Source: an uncultured Victivallales bacterium
GTDB lineage: Bacteria > Verrucomicrobiota > Lentisphaeria > Victivallales > UBA1829
Direction of reading: 5' to 3'
DNA length: 64,000 bases
Assembly: GCA_944391115.1 (NCBI GenBank)
Contig: CALXSJ010000002.1
Span: 248,001-312,000 of the forward strand
Positions 44,701 to 53,000 of this stretch are shown here, piece after piece; position 1 is the first letter of the stretch, and every line of letters begins with the position of its first letter. A program made the position numbers and the translations under genes. Under the pieces are notes generated by a model. The model made no database searches, was not told the origin of the DNA, and was given only the letters and a program-made list of their open reading frames with translations.

Positions 44701-44813
44701 AAAAAAACAATGTTTGTCCGGAGGCGGGTAAAGCGGAGAAGCGCACCATTTCTCCGGTGACGGACCCGCCGTCGTTCAAGGTTCATGCAGCACAACCGGA
44801 CGGCAGATTCTGA
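44697..44813 (+). CDS. Small 38-aa frame with strong ribosome-binding site, possible gene relic
   Basis: The start codon overlaps the GH127 stop in an ATGA junction and has AGGAGG correctly placed, so ribosomes should start here. The product begins MKKNNVCPEAGKAEKRTISP and ends after 38 residues. Its Lys-rich start resembles leaders of long-leader pilin-like proteins in this phylum, but the FTLIELL helix is missing. It may be a real small protein, a coupling leader, or the stump of a deleted pilin-type gene; the last two are inferences. Confidence 0.4.
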   Translation: MKKNNVCPEAGKAEKRTISPVTDPPSFKVHAAQPDGRF

Positions 44814-44955
44814 AAACGGAAAAGGGCAATCGCCGGAGCGTGCCGATGCGTTTCCGGCTGAAGATTGGTCCGAGCGGGAAAAACAACGATATTACTGTCA
44901 AATTCCGGGACGGCAGCGTCCTGTGGAAGTTGCAACCAAAAAAAAGGAATCCTTC

Positions 44956-46578
44956 ATGATGCAAAATCCAATTCTGTCCGGCTTCCATGCCGATCCCTGC
45001 ATCTGCCGCCGCGGCGGAGATTATTTCATTGCAGTTTCCTCCTTCGAATGGTATCCCGGCATCCCGGTCTATCACTCCAGAGACTTGAAAAACTGGGAGC
45101 TGCATACTCATATCCTGACTGCCGAAAGCCAGTTTCAGCTGATCGGCCTGCCGTCGGGCTGCGGGGTATGGGCTCCGTGTCTCACATGGTGCGAGCAGGA
45201 CGGGTTATTCTATCTGGTCTACGGTGTGATGAACGCCATGGACGGGGGCTATTTCGACATTGACAATTTTGTGATTACCGCTCCGGACATCCGCGGACCC
45301 TGGAGCGAACCGGTCTATCTGCATTCGGCCGGGTTTGATGCGTCGCTTTTTCATGACGAGGACAATCGCAAGTGGCTCACCTCGCTCGAATGGGAAACCC
45401 GGGAAGGATATGAGCAGCCGGGAGCCATCTGTCTCGTGGAGTATTCTCCGGAACGGAAAAAGATTGTCGGCACACCCCGGCGGATTTATTGCGGCGGCAC
45501 CGATCGCGGCTGCATCGAGGCTCCGCACATAACCCGGCACAACGGATACTATTATCTGATGTGCGCCGAAGGAGGGACCGGCTACAACCACTGCGTCTCG
45601 ATGGCGCGCAGCAGGCGGATAGAGGGACCGTATACGCCGGATCCGGCCAATCCGATTCTGACGGCCTCTCCGGACAATGTCAACGAGCGTCATGTCCTTG
45701 ATTTTCTCAAGCCATGGCATTTCAATCCGGCTTCCGCGCTTCAGAAATGCGGACACGGCAGCTACGTCGAAACGCCGGACGGGGAAATCTATCTTGTACA
45801 CCTCTGTGCGCGGCCGCTTCTGCCTGAACTCCGCTGTGTTCTGGGGCGGGAAACCGCCATGCAGAAAATGGTCTGGACGGAGGACGGATGGCTGAGACTG
45901 GAAGGCGGCGGCAATCTGGCGAAGGCGGAATTTCCGCCGAGCAAACTTCCCGAACATAAATTTCCATCCCCTCCCGAATGTGATCATTTTGACGGGGAGC
46001 ATCTGCCGATCTACTATTACGCGCCGCGCCGCGCTCCGGAACTCTTCTGCGATCTGAAACAGAGGCCGGGATATCTGCGAATCTATGGACAGGAATCGCT
46101 CTGCTCCACCCGGAAAGCCAGCCTGATCGCCCGCAAGCTCGATTCCCTGAACCGGACGATTTCCTGCAAAATGGAATTTTCAGCCACTGTCTATCAGCAC
46201 AGCGCGGGACTGGTCCTCTACTATAACAATTTGAATTACATCTTCTTCCGCAAAACTTTCTGTGCGAAGCGCGGAAAGGAGATTCTGCTCGTGACGCAGA
46301 TTACCAACGGGATCAAGCATGATTTTTACGACTGGTCCCATACGGTTGAACCCGGCCCGCTTTCCCTTCAGCTGCAGCTTTCCGGGCGTATGATGCAATG
46401 CCGTTATGCACAGAATGGAGAGGATTTCCGCGATCATGGCGAAAAGATGGATATCTCCGTGCTTTCGGATGATTATGTGACCCAGGGGCAATTCACGGGG
46501 ACCTTTGCAGGCATTGCCTGCGTGGATGCGCTTTGTCACAGCAATGCTGCCGATTTTGATTGCTTTGAAATCAAATAA
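44956..46578 (+). CDS. GH43-family beta-xylosidase/alpha-L-arabinofuranosidase
   Basis: A 540-residue glycoside hydrolase with a five-bladed propeller. The catalytic base Asp13 is in NPILSGFHADPCICRRG; the family sequence VSSFEWYPGIPVYHSRDLKN follows; the pKa-modulating Asp lies in GFDASLFHDED and the acid Glu in GCIEAPHITR. The C-terminal 190 residues form a beta-sandwich typical of the xylosidase subgroup. ATG 44956 (or 44959) was chosen for the AAGGA upstream and the family N-terminus. No signal peptide is seen. It forms an operon with the GH127 gene, so both probably process arabinose- or xylose-containing oligosaccharides in the cytoplasm. Confidence 0.9.
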   Translation: MMQNPILSGFHADPCICRRGGDYFIAVSSFEWYPGIPVYHSRDLKNWELHTHILTAESQFQLIGLPSGCGVWAPCLTWCEQDGLFYLVYGVMNAMDGGYFDIDNFVITAPDIRGPWSEPVYLHSAGFDASLFHDEDNRKWLTSLEWETREGYEQPGAICLVEYSPERKKIVGTPRRIYCGGTDRGCIEAPHITRHNGYYYLMCAEGGTGYNHCVSMARSRRIEGPYTPDPANPILTASPDNVNERHVLDFLKPWHFNPASALQKCGHGSYVETPDGEIYLVHLCARPLLPELRCVLGRETAMQKMVWTEDGWLRLEGGGNLAKAEFPPSKLPEHKFPSPPECDHFDGEHLPIYYYAPRRAPELFCDLKQRPGYLRIYGQESLCSTRKASLIARKLDSLNRTISCKMEFSATVYQHSAGLVLYYNNLNYIFFRKTFCAKRGKEILLVTQITNGIKHDFYDWSHTVEPGPLSLQLQLSGRMMQCRYAQNGEDFRDHGEKMDISVLSDDYVTQGQFTGTFAGIACVDALCHSNAADFDCFEIK

Positions 46579-46966
46579 TTTTCTGAAAATTCTGATCGAA
46601 GAAAAATGAAAACTGTGAAATGGACAGACTTTTCCTGTCCATTTCATGGTTCGTGCACTTCAGGATGCCGGCTCAGACAGCCTGTTTCCGCCAATGGCGC
46701 CGGAGTTTGGGAAAGAGAACTTCCGGAATGGGTCCGGTATATCCTTTTTCTTTCTTTCCCCGGGGAAAAAATGTCTCATTTCTGCCTGAAAACAAGCTGT
46801 CCGAGAAAATCACCCGCAGGAGAAACACTCTCTTTGACGCGATCCGGAAAAGGATCTTTTTCCAAGGCGCTTTCCTTCCTCCGCATGTTACGCAGAATCC
46901 AGTTGTCTTTTATCGTATTCCGGATAGTTTTCAAGAAAATTATTTGATTATTTTTCAGAAAAAGTA
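46579..46966. other. Gene-free region between GH43 and the LacI locus
   Basis: Nearly 400 bases with no convincing gene. A 12-bp hairpin lies at the start (46616-46646). Short frames on both strands are low in quality and lack ribosome-binding sites. Confidence 0.4.
46616..46646 (+). terminator. Strong hairpin after the GH43 gene
   Basis: TGAAATGGACAG (46616-46627) pairs fully with CTGTCCATTTCA (46635-46646) around a 7-base loop. It lies 38 bases after the stop codon. There is no T tract, so it may stabilise the transcript end or stop transcription with Rho. Confidence 0.5.
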
Positions 46967-46994
46967 TTGACATTTTCAGATTTTATATTATAAT
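46967..46994 (+). promoter_or_regulatory. Consensus sigma70 promoter of the LacI-family gene
   Basis: TTGACA (46967-46972) and TATAAT (46989-46994) are both perfect consensus hexamers, 16 bases apart. The ribosome-binding site AAAGGGAAAG follows and the ATG is at 47024. This is the strongest promoter match in the window. Confidence 0.75.
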
Positions 46995-47023
46995 TAATAG
47001 CATAGAAAGCAAAGGGAAAGCAA

Positions 47024-48049
47024 ATGTCAATTACGGAAATAGCCAGAACAGCAAATGTAAGCGTCAGTACGATTTCGCGCTTTTTCAACAAGCCGGAATC
47101 GCTGTCGCCGCAGATTGCCGCCAGGATCGAAAAAGTCGTGGCGGAGACCAATTACCGTCCGCGGATCGTGCGGCCGGGTCCCAAGGTTGCCAGCCGCGTC
47201 GGAATCCGGACGGGTGTGATCGCTCTGGTTTCGCTCCACAACTTTTCTCTTGAGCAGATGTGGCGTTTACCTGTCCTCCCGATTCTGATCGGGAGCGTTC
47301 AGTCAACACTGCTGCGGCGTCAGCTCTCGCTGTTTCTCGGGAATCTTGACGAGACTGGACGGCTGCCGGAGTGCGTTTCAACGCGGCGGTGCGACGGAGT
47401 CATCTTCTTTTCGAAGCCGACGACGTCGAAGGCGGCGGCGGGTTTCCGCAAGTCACTGCCTGATCTGCCTACGGTCTGGTGCTTCCGCGAACATGCGGAC
47501 GAAGAGCATCGGTTCGACCACATTTTCTACGACAATGCCGCAGTCGGGCCGATGGCGGCCGAATATCTCGCTTCACGCGGCCACAGGAAGGTGGCGTTCT
47601 TCAATGCCAATCCGAGTCATACCGCCTTCAGCGTCAGAGAGAACGGATTCTGCGAACGGGCGCGGACGCTCGGCATGGAGCCGCGGATCTTCAAAGTGAA
47701 ACAATCCGAACGCGAAATGCGGAAAAACTATCAGAAACTCGCTGCGGAATTTCTCCGGAATGCGGACGGCATCACTGGTGCATTCTTCTGCGTCGACCAC
47801 GATATGCTCGGGATCCATCTCGAGCTGCTGGCGGCCGGATATCCCGCTAGGAGTCTCGACATGGTCGGCTGCAATGCCGACGAAGTCGCTCTGCAATATA
47901 TTTCCCCGCGCCCCGCGACCATCGACATCAAGATCGCCCAGATCGGGCAGATGGCGGTGGATCAGCTGCTTCGCCGCATCAACGGCGAGAGCTGCGGAGC
48001 CGTCAATGAGATTTTTGTAAAACCTGAACTGATCAAAGGAGAACAGTGA
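47024..48049 (+). CDS. LacI-family transcriptional regulator
   Basis: A 341-residue repressor-type protein. The N-terminal HTH (residues 2-24, [20 protein letters not shown]) and hinge region precede a periplasmic-binding-protein-like sensor, with [30 protein letters not shown] and [20 protein letters not shown] marking the two lobes. It heads the plus-strand locus 47-61.8 kb and lies directly before a pilin-like gene (the ATG follows its stop at once), so it probably controls that locus and itself. The AACGTT-centred palindrome at 31166-31181 is a candidate site for this or another LacI protein. Ligand unknown. Confidence 0.92.
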   Translation: MSITEIARTANVSVSTISRFFNKPESLSPQIAARIEKVVAETNYRPRIVRPGPKVASRVGIRTGVIALVSLHNFSLEQMWRLPVLPILIGSVQSTLLRRQLSLFLGNLDETGRLPECVSTRRCDGVIFFSKPTTSKAAAGFRKSLPDLPTVWCFREHADEEHRFDHIFYDNAAVGPMAAEYLASRGHRKVAFFNANPSHTAFSVRENGFCERARTLGMEPRIFKVKQSEREMRKNYQKLAAEFLRNADGITGAFFCVDHDMLGIHLELLAAGYPARSLDMVGCNADEVALQYISPRPATIDIKIAQIGQMAVDQLLRRINGESCGAVNEIFVKPELIKGEQ

Positions 48050-48050
48050 C

Positions 48051-48812
48051 ATGAAACGGGTTGGAAACAAACGCAGAAATTTTACATTGATCGAATTGCT
48101 GGTGGTAATCGCGATCATCGCAATCCTTGCGAGCATGCTGCTGCCGGCGCTGAGCCAGGCACGGGAATCGGCCCGCAAAATCACCTGTTCCGGAAATTTG
48201 AAGCAAATCGGGGTATACGCACAAATGTACAGCCTCGATTATAGTGATATCATTCTGCCATGGTATGGCAAGCCGAATGCCAGACCATGGAGCCAGCTGC
48301 TTTTCGAAGGATATATGAATCCCCCGAACGGGTATGATACGAGAGGGATAAAGAGTGCGATGATTTTCCACTGTCCTTCCGATCCGCGCATCATGACTAA
48401 CAAGCCGGGTATTTACGCGCGTTCCTATTCTTATAACAACCGCGACAGCCGGAATACCACAAAAAGTCCGGAAGGATATCTCTCGGACTGGACTTCCGAG
48501 CGCATCTATGTGAGAAGGCTCGGAACACTGAAAAATCCCTCGCATGTCTTTATTATCGTGGAACGCCCGATGCAACCGCCGGACAGAGCCTTTCTTGATC
48601 AGTCATCTTACAGCAGCACTCCTTCTCCTTATGTGCAGCAGCAGGAGTTGACCGGAGAGGGCGCTCCCTTTGTTGCGAGGACAACTCACAGAAATTTCTG
48701 GAATTATCTTCTCGTCGACGGACATGTCGAAACTTTGCAGCCTCTTGCAACAATCGGAACCGGCACGGTAAATGAACCCAAGGGATACTGGACTGTCGTC
48801 TCAGGGGATTGA
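48051..48812 (+). CDS. Prepilin-type N-terminal cleavage/methylation protein with H-x9-DG motif
   Basis: A 253-residue pseudopilin-like protein. The leader [20 protein letters not shown] has the prepilin peptidase site and Glu5; [20 protein letters not shown] completes the helix. The C-terminal [17 protein letters not shown] is the H-x9-DG motif. GGAG lies upstream of the ATG, one base after the LacI stop. It sits at the head of a polysaccharide locus, as the other such protein sits beside DUF4838. A role in surface attachment or secretion of the locus enzymes is only an inference. Confidence 0.9.
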   Translation: MKRVGNKRRNFTLIELLVVIAIIAILASMLLPALSQARESARKITCSGNLKQIGVYAQMYSLDYSDIILPWYGKPNARPWSQLLFEGYMNPPNGYDTRGIKSAMIFHCPSDPRIMTNKPGIYARSYSYNNRDSRNTTKSPEGYLSDWTSERIYVRRLGTLKNPSHVFIIVERPMQPPDRAFLDQSSYSSTPSPYVQQQELTGEGAPFVARTTHRNFWNYLLVDGHVETLQPLATIGTGTVNEPKGYWTVVSGD

Positions 48813-48844
48813 ACGGGCGCAGGCAAACAGGGGAAACGCAAAAA

Positions 48845-50758
48845 ATGCTGCACATTTCGGATTATCTGGTCATTCTCTTCTATCTGCTTTTCATGCTGGC
48901 GCTCGGTCCGGTATTCAAATCCTTCAGCCGCAATACGAGCGACTACTTCCGCGGAGGCGGGAATATGGCGTGGTGGATTGCGGCGGCGAGCATGTTCATG
49001 ACCGGCTTTTCGGCGTGGACCTACACGGGCGCGGCGGGCAAAATCTATTACAGCGGACTCTTCTTCCTGACGCTCACGGTTGCGAACTTCTTCGGATCCG
49101 TGTTCACGGTATTCTTCACCGCGCATAAATTCCGGCAGATGCGCGTCATCACCGGCGCCGAGGCCGTGCGCAACCGCTTCGGCAGGATCAATGAACAGGT
49201 CATCACCTGGCTTCCGATGCCGTTCAACATCATCTTCGGCGGAATTTCGCTCTATACAATCGCGCTCTTCATGAGCTGCGTATTCCCGAATGAGCTGCGG
49301 TGGCTGAACCAGGGCGCATTCAACGACTTTGCGACCGGTCTTGGAATCGACGGCGGCATGCTGTTCCTCATCATCGTCCTGACGACGATCATCGTCGTGA
49401 TGACCATGCTCGGCGGCTCATGGGCGGCGACGGCGGGAGACTTCATCCAGATGCTGATCCTTGTCGTCGTTTCGCTTGCGGTGGTGCTGCTGATCCTCTA
49501 CTCCGACAATCTCGGCGGAACCGGCAAATCCATCGGCGGGCTCTCGGGACTTTTCAAGGCGGTGGGCTCGAAACCGGAACTGGTCGACTGGAACCAGTTC
49601 AGCCGCTGGTGGATCCTGATTCCCTACCTGATTACGCTGATCCTGAATCAGACGATTCTTGCCAACAGCCTTGCCTCGGGGGCAGCGCGTTTTGTGTTTG
49701 TCAAGACCGGCAGGGACGCTCAGAAAATCTGTGCAATCTCCTGGCTCGCGGCGCTGCCGCACACCTTCATCGTGATGATTCCGCCGCTTGCCTGCGCGGT
49801 GCTCTTCACGCTGCCGGAACTTCAGGCGCTCTATCCGAAGATGACGAATCCGCAGGAGGCGAGCTTCATCCACATCGCTTCGCTCGCATTGCCGCAGGGG
49901 CTGCTCGGGCTGCTGGTCTGCGGAATCTTCGCCGCTACGCTGACGAGCATGAATTCCGGACTCAACGCGACCGCCGGCTCGATCATCCGCAACATCTATC
50001 TGCCGCTGATCAATCCGCATGCCAGCGAGGAGAAACAGCTCAAGCTCGGAAGAGTGTTCACCGCGGTGCTCGGAATCCTGTATGCGCTCGTGGCGATCTT
50101 CTTCGCGACACTGAAAAGCCTGCCGCTCTATGAACTCGTGCTGATCACGGCGACCTGCACGGGAATTCCGCAGGCGGTTCCGATGATGCTCGGCATGTTT
50201 CACAAGAAGGCGCCGGACTGGGCGGCGTGGAGTACGCTCGCGGTCGGCTTCACCTTCTCGCTGCTGCTGGTGTTCGTGCTCTCGAAGGAGAATCTGGCGT
50301 CCTGGTTTTCCGCCTATCAGCTCAACGCCAGCGAGCTGAACGACCTGAAACTTGCGATCACCACCGGAATCCTGATCGCGGTCTGCGTGCTCTGGTTCTA
50401 CGGCACGATGCTCTTCCCCGACAGGCGCAGCGCCGAGGTAAAGAAGCGCGTGGATCATTTCTTCCATGACATGAACCGTCCGATCGACCCGGAAACCGAG
50501 TGCGCCGCGGCGGAATACAACAGCGATACGCGCCAGTACTTCACGGTCGGCATGCTGGCGCTGGTTTACGGTATCTCGATCCTGTTTCTGCTGATCTTCG
50601 ACAATGCCCCGGCGGGCCGAATTGCAATTCTCGGCTGCGGCGGCTTCGTCACCGCTCTCGGCGCCTGGCTGATCTGCTGCGGCAAACGCAAATCCAGATG
50701 CAGCGGGAAAAAAAGCGCGGCGGAAGCAGAACTGAAACTTCAAGAGGAGGAAGCATAA
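48845..50758 (+). CDS. Sodium:solute symporter (SSS family)
   Basis: A 637-residue inner-membrane transporter with about 13-14 transmembrane helices. Family features are NTSDYFRGGGNMAWWIAAAS, MTGFSAWTYTGAAGKIYYSG, the Na-binding region and FAATLTSMNSGLNATAGSII. Members import sugars, uronates or organic acids with sodium. ATG 48845 has AGGGGAAA upstream. Being between the regulator and the lyases, it probably imports mono- or disaccharides made by them. Its stop codon overlaps the start of the esterase gene by one base. Confidence 0.92.
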   Translation: MLHISDYLVILFYLLFMLALGPVFKSFSRNTSDYFRGGGNMAWWIAAASMFMTGFSAWTYTGAAGKIYYSGLFFLTLTVANFFGSVFTVFFTAHKFRQMRVITGAEAVRNRFGRINEQVITWLPMPFNIIFGGISLYTIALFMSCVFPNELRWLNQGAFNDFATGLGIDGGMLFLIIVLTTIIVVMTMLGGSWAATAGDFIQMLILVVVSLAVVLLILYSDNLGGTGKSIGGLSGLFKAVGSKPELVDWNQFSRWWILIPYLITLILNQTILANSLASGAARFVFVKTGRDAQKICAISWLAALPHTFIVMIPPLACAVLFTLPELQALYPKMTNPQEASFIHIASLALPQGLLGLLVCGIFAATLTSMNSGLNATAGSIIRNIYLPLINPHASEEKQLKLGRVFTAVLGILYALVAIFFATLKSLPLYELVLITATCTGIPQAVPMMLGMFHKKAPDWAAWSTLAVGFTFSLLLVFVLSKENLASWFSAYQLNASELNDLKLAITTGILIAVCVLWFYGTMLFPDRRSAEVKKRVDHFFHDMNRPIDPETECAAAEYNSDTRQYFTVGMLALVYGISILFLLIFDNAPAGRIAILGCGGFVTALGAWLICCGKRKSRCSGKKSAAEAELKLQEEEA

Positions 50759-52986
50759 TGAGACGAATCCATCTATGTCTGATCGCGGCGGCGCTTTGCG
50801 TCACCTTCGCAATGTCGGCGCTTGAGATTCAGAGCGCGAAATTCGGTTCCGGCGACCGCTGGGCGGACGTGACCGAGGCATTCCGGAAGCTGAAGATCGG
50901 CGACGACCTTTATTTCGGCTGGCTGGAAGGAAACACGATGGCGGGAAGGGATCCTGCGCCCGGCGTTGCCAAGAAACTCATCGTGCATTACAAGGACAAC
51001 GACGGCACGGAAAAAACTGCGGAACTCAACGAGCGCACCTTCGGCGGGGTCGCGGCGAACACGCCGCTTTCGCAGGAGTTTCAGCTCGGCAGCGCCTGGT
51101 TCGGCGATAACGGCAAATACCTCAATGTCACGGAGAAAATGCGCGGAATCGTCGCCTCCAACCGGGAAGTGTCGCTCGATTTTCCGACGCTTGGCATCGA
51201 CGGCAGGGAGGATCCGGCTCCGGGAAGAGTGAAATCGATCCTTATTTTCTATGGTTTTGAGGGGAAAACATGCTGCGCAGTCTACAAGGAGCGCGCGAAA
51301 TTCAAGGGCAGCGCCATCTCCGGAGCTTACGATCCGCTTCCGGAAGCGCGTAACGTTCACTCGCCGTTCCGCGGAATGGAGCTTGACAAGGCGGTCTGGC
51401 AGTGGTCGATCGACATCCCCGGCTCGATCAGTCATGAGACCGGCAAACCATCGAAGGCATTCCTCTACATTCCGGAAAGAACTTCGCGCATACGCGGTCT
51501 CGTGATCGGCCAGTATAACATGCTTGAGCGCCCGATCATGGAGCATCCGAAATTCCGGGATTACATGCAGAAACTTGACTATGGCTGCATCTGGATCGCC
51601 CCCACCTATTTTTCGGGCAAGCCGTGGAACGGAAATCTGGATCCGCGCAATCCGAAGCATACGAAACCGCTCGAAGCGATGTTCCGCAAATTCGCAGAGA
51701 TCACCGGCTATCCGGAGATTGCAACGGCTCCGTTCGTCGGAATCGGCCATTCCGCGATGGCGGATTTCCCCTATCAGCTCGCGGCGTGGAAGCCGGAACG
51801 GACGATCTCGGGAATCTCGTTTGACGGGACCTCTCCCGGCGTTCTCCACAACCGCGCCTTCGGCACAAATCCGACTCTCACGCCGGATGACCTCAAACGC
51901 ATGGAAGGAATTCCGTTTCTGCAGCGTACCGGAGGCTACGGCCCGGTCGGAAACGATCGTCCGCTGATTGTCCGCAGCAAGGTGCCCGGCATTGTGCTTA
52001 CGGAGATTTCCGATCCCGGTTCCACCCACTTCGACATCAATGACGCGATCATTGATTACATGGGAAAATATCTCGTGAAGGCGGACAAGGCGCGCGGCGT
52101 CGGCACTCTGCCGCTCCGGAAAGTCTCACCCTCGGACGGATGGAAGATCGACTTCTGGCAGGGCGACAACCCGCCGCGCGTCCCGGCTGCCCCGGCAGGA
52201 TCTTTCAAAGCGGCGAAGAGCGGCCACTGGGGACCCGAGTATAACTGGGTCTTCGATGAGGAGCACGCGAAATTCCACGAGGCGCACGAGGCGCTCTACC
52301 GCGGGAAAAAGCGTCAGGAGGTCGGTTATGTGCAGGATGGAAAAATGCTGCCCCGGCGCGGCGACCATTTCCAGGTGCACCCGAAATTCCAGCCCGAAAA
52401 GGACGGACTCTCTTTCAAGATCAAGGGCGGATTCGCGGATTCCCTCACCGGCCGCGACGGCAGGGCCGTGACCGGACTTGTCCATGGAAACGATCCGGAA
52501 AACGTGCGGATTTATCCCTCCAGCGGCCCGGCGGTGCGGCTTGACGATGAAACCATTGCGGTGCGCTTTGACCGTTTCGGCTTCAACAGGAGCGGCCGCT
52601 CGCATTCGTTCACGCTCAATGCGATCCATCCCGGGGATGATGTCTACCGCCGCAGCGTTCTGCAGTCGGCAATGGGATTCCCCGCCGAAAACAAACGCGG
52701 CATCCGGCAGTTCATCACGTTTCCGGAGATCCCGGATGTGCAGGCCGGAACGAAATCGATTCCGCTCAAAGCCGTCTGCAACACAGGCATGCCGGTGGAG
52801 TATTTTGTCGATCACGGTCCTGCGTATCTGAAAGATCAGGAGCTCATTTTCACGGAGATTCCGCCGAATTCGAAATTCCCGGTCGAAGTCAAAGTCACAG
52901 CCTGGCAGTACGGCTGCGGAAGCGGCGCCAAACCGGAATTCCGGTCGGCCCGCCCGGTCACACGCACATTCCACATCGTCAAATAG
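50758..52986 (+). CDS. Secreted alpha/beta-hydrolase with two N-terminal DUF3395-like repeats
   Basis: A 742-residue exported protein. A signal peptide (about 1-20) is followed by two repeats of the domain seen in the protein at 40314: first about 22-95 (KFGSGDRWADVTEAF, RDPAPGVAKKLIVHY), second about 108-182 (AWFGDNGKYLNVTEKM, EDPAPGRVKSILIFYG). Next comes an alpha/beta-hydrolase with the nucleophile elbow GIGHSAMADF (Ser332). About 350 further residues are beta-rich and unassigned. Likely a carbohydrate esterase of the locus; the substrate is unknown. The start overlaps the symporter stop by one base and has GAGGAGG upstream. Confidence 0.75.
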   Translation: MRRIHLCLIAAALCVTFAMSALEIQSAKFGSGDRWADVTEAFRKLKIGDDLYFGWLEGNTMAGRDPAPGVAKKLIVHYKDNDGTEKTAELNERTFGGVAANTPLSQEFQLGSAWFGDNGKYLNVTEKMRGIVASNREVSLDFPTLGIDGREDPAPGRVKSILIFYGFEGKTCCAVYKERAKFKGSAISGAYDPLPEARNVHSPFRGMELDKAVWQWSIDIPGSISHETGKPSKAFLYIPERTSRIRGLVIGQYNMLERPIMEHPKFRDYMQKLDYGCIWIAPTYFSGKPWNGNLDPRNPKHTKPLEAMFRKFAEITGYPEIATAPFVGIGHSAMADFPYQLAAWKPERTISGISFDGTSPGVLHNRAFGTNPTLTPDDLKRMEGIPFLQRTGGYGPVGNDRPLIVRSKVPGIVLTEISDPGSTHFDINDAIIDYMGKYLVKADKARGVGTLPLRKVSPSDGWKIDFWQGDNPPRVPAAPAGSFKAAKSGHWGPEYNWVFDEEHAKFHEAHEALYRGKKRQEVGYVQDGKMLPRRGDHFQVHPKFQPEKDGLSFKIKGGFADSLTGRDGRAVTGLVHGNDPENVRIYPSSGPAVRLDDETIAVRFDRFGFNRSGRSHSFTLNAIHPGDDVYRRSVLQSAMGFPAENKRGIRQFITFPEIPDVQAGTKSIPLKAVCNTGMPVEYFVDHGPAYLKDQELIFTEIPPNSKFPVEVKVTAWQYGCGSGAKPEFRSARPVTRTFHIVK

Positions 52987-53000
52987 GAGATTTCCCGCCC

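Noticed and set aside
46606-46970. Two overlapping frames of 113 and 116 codons before the LacI gene
   Set aside because: No ribosome-binding sites, mixed composition, and they run into the consensus promoter of the LacI gene.
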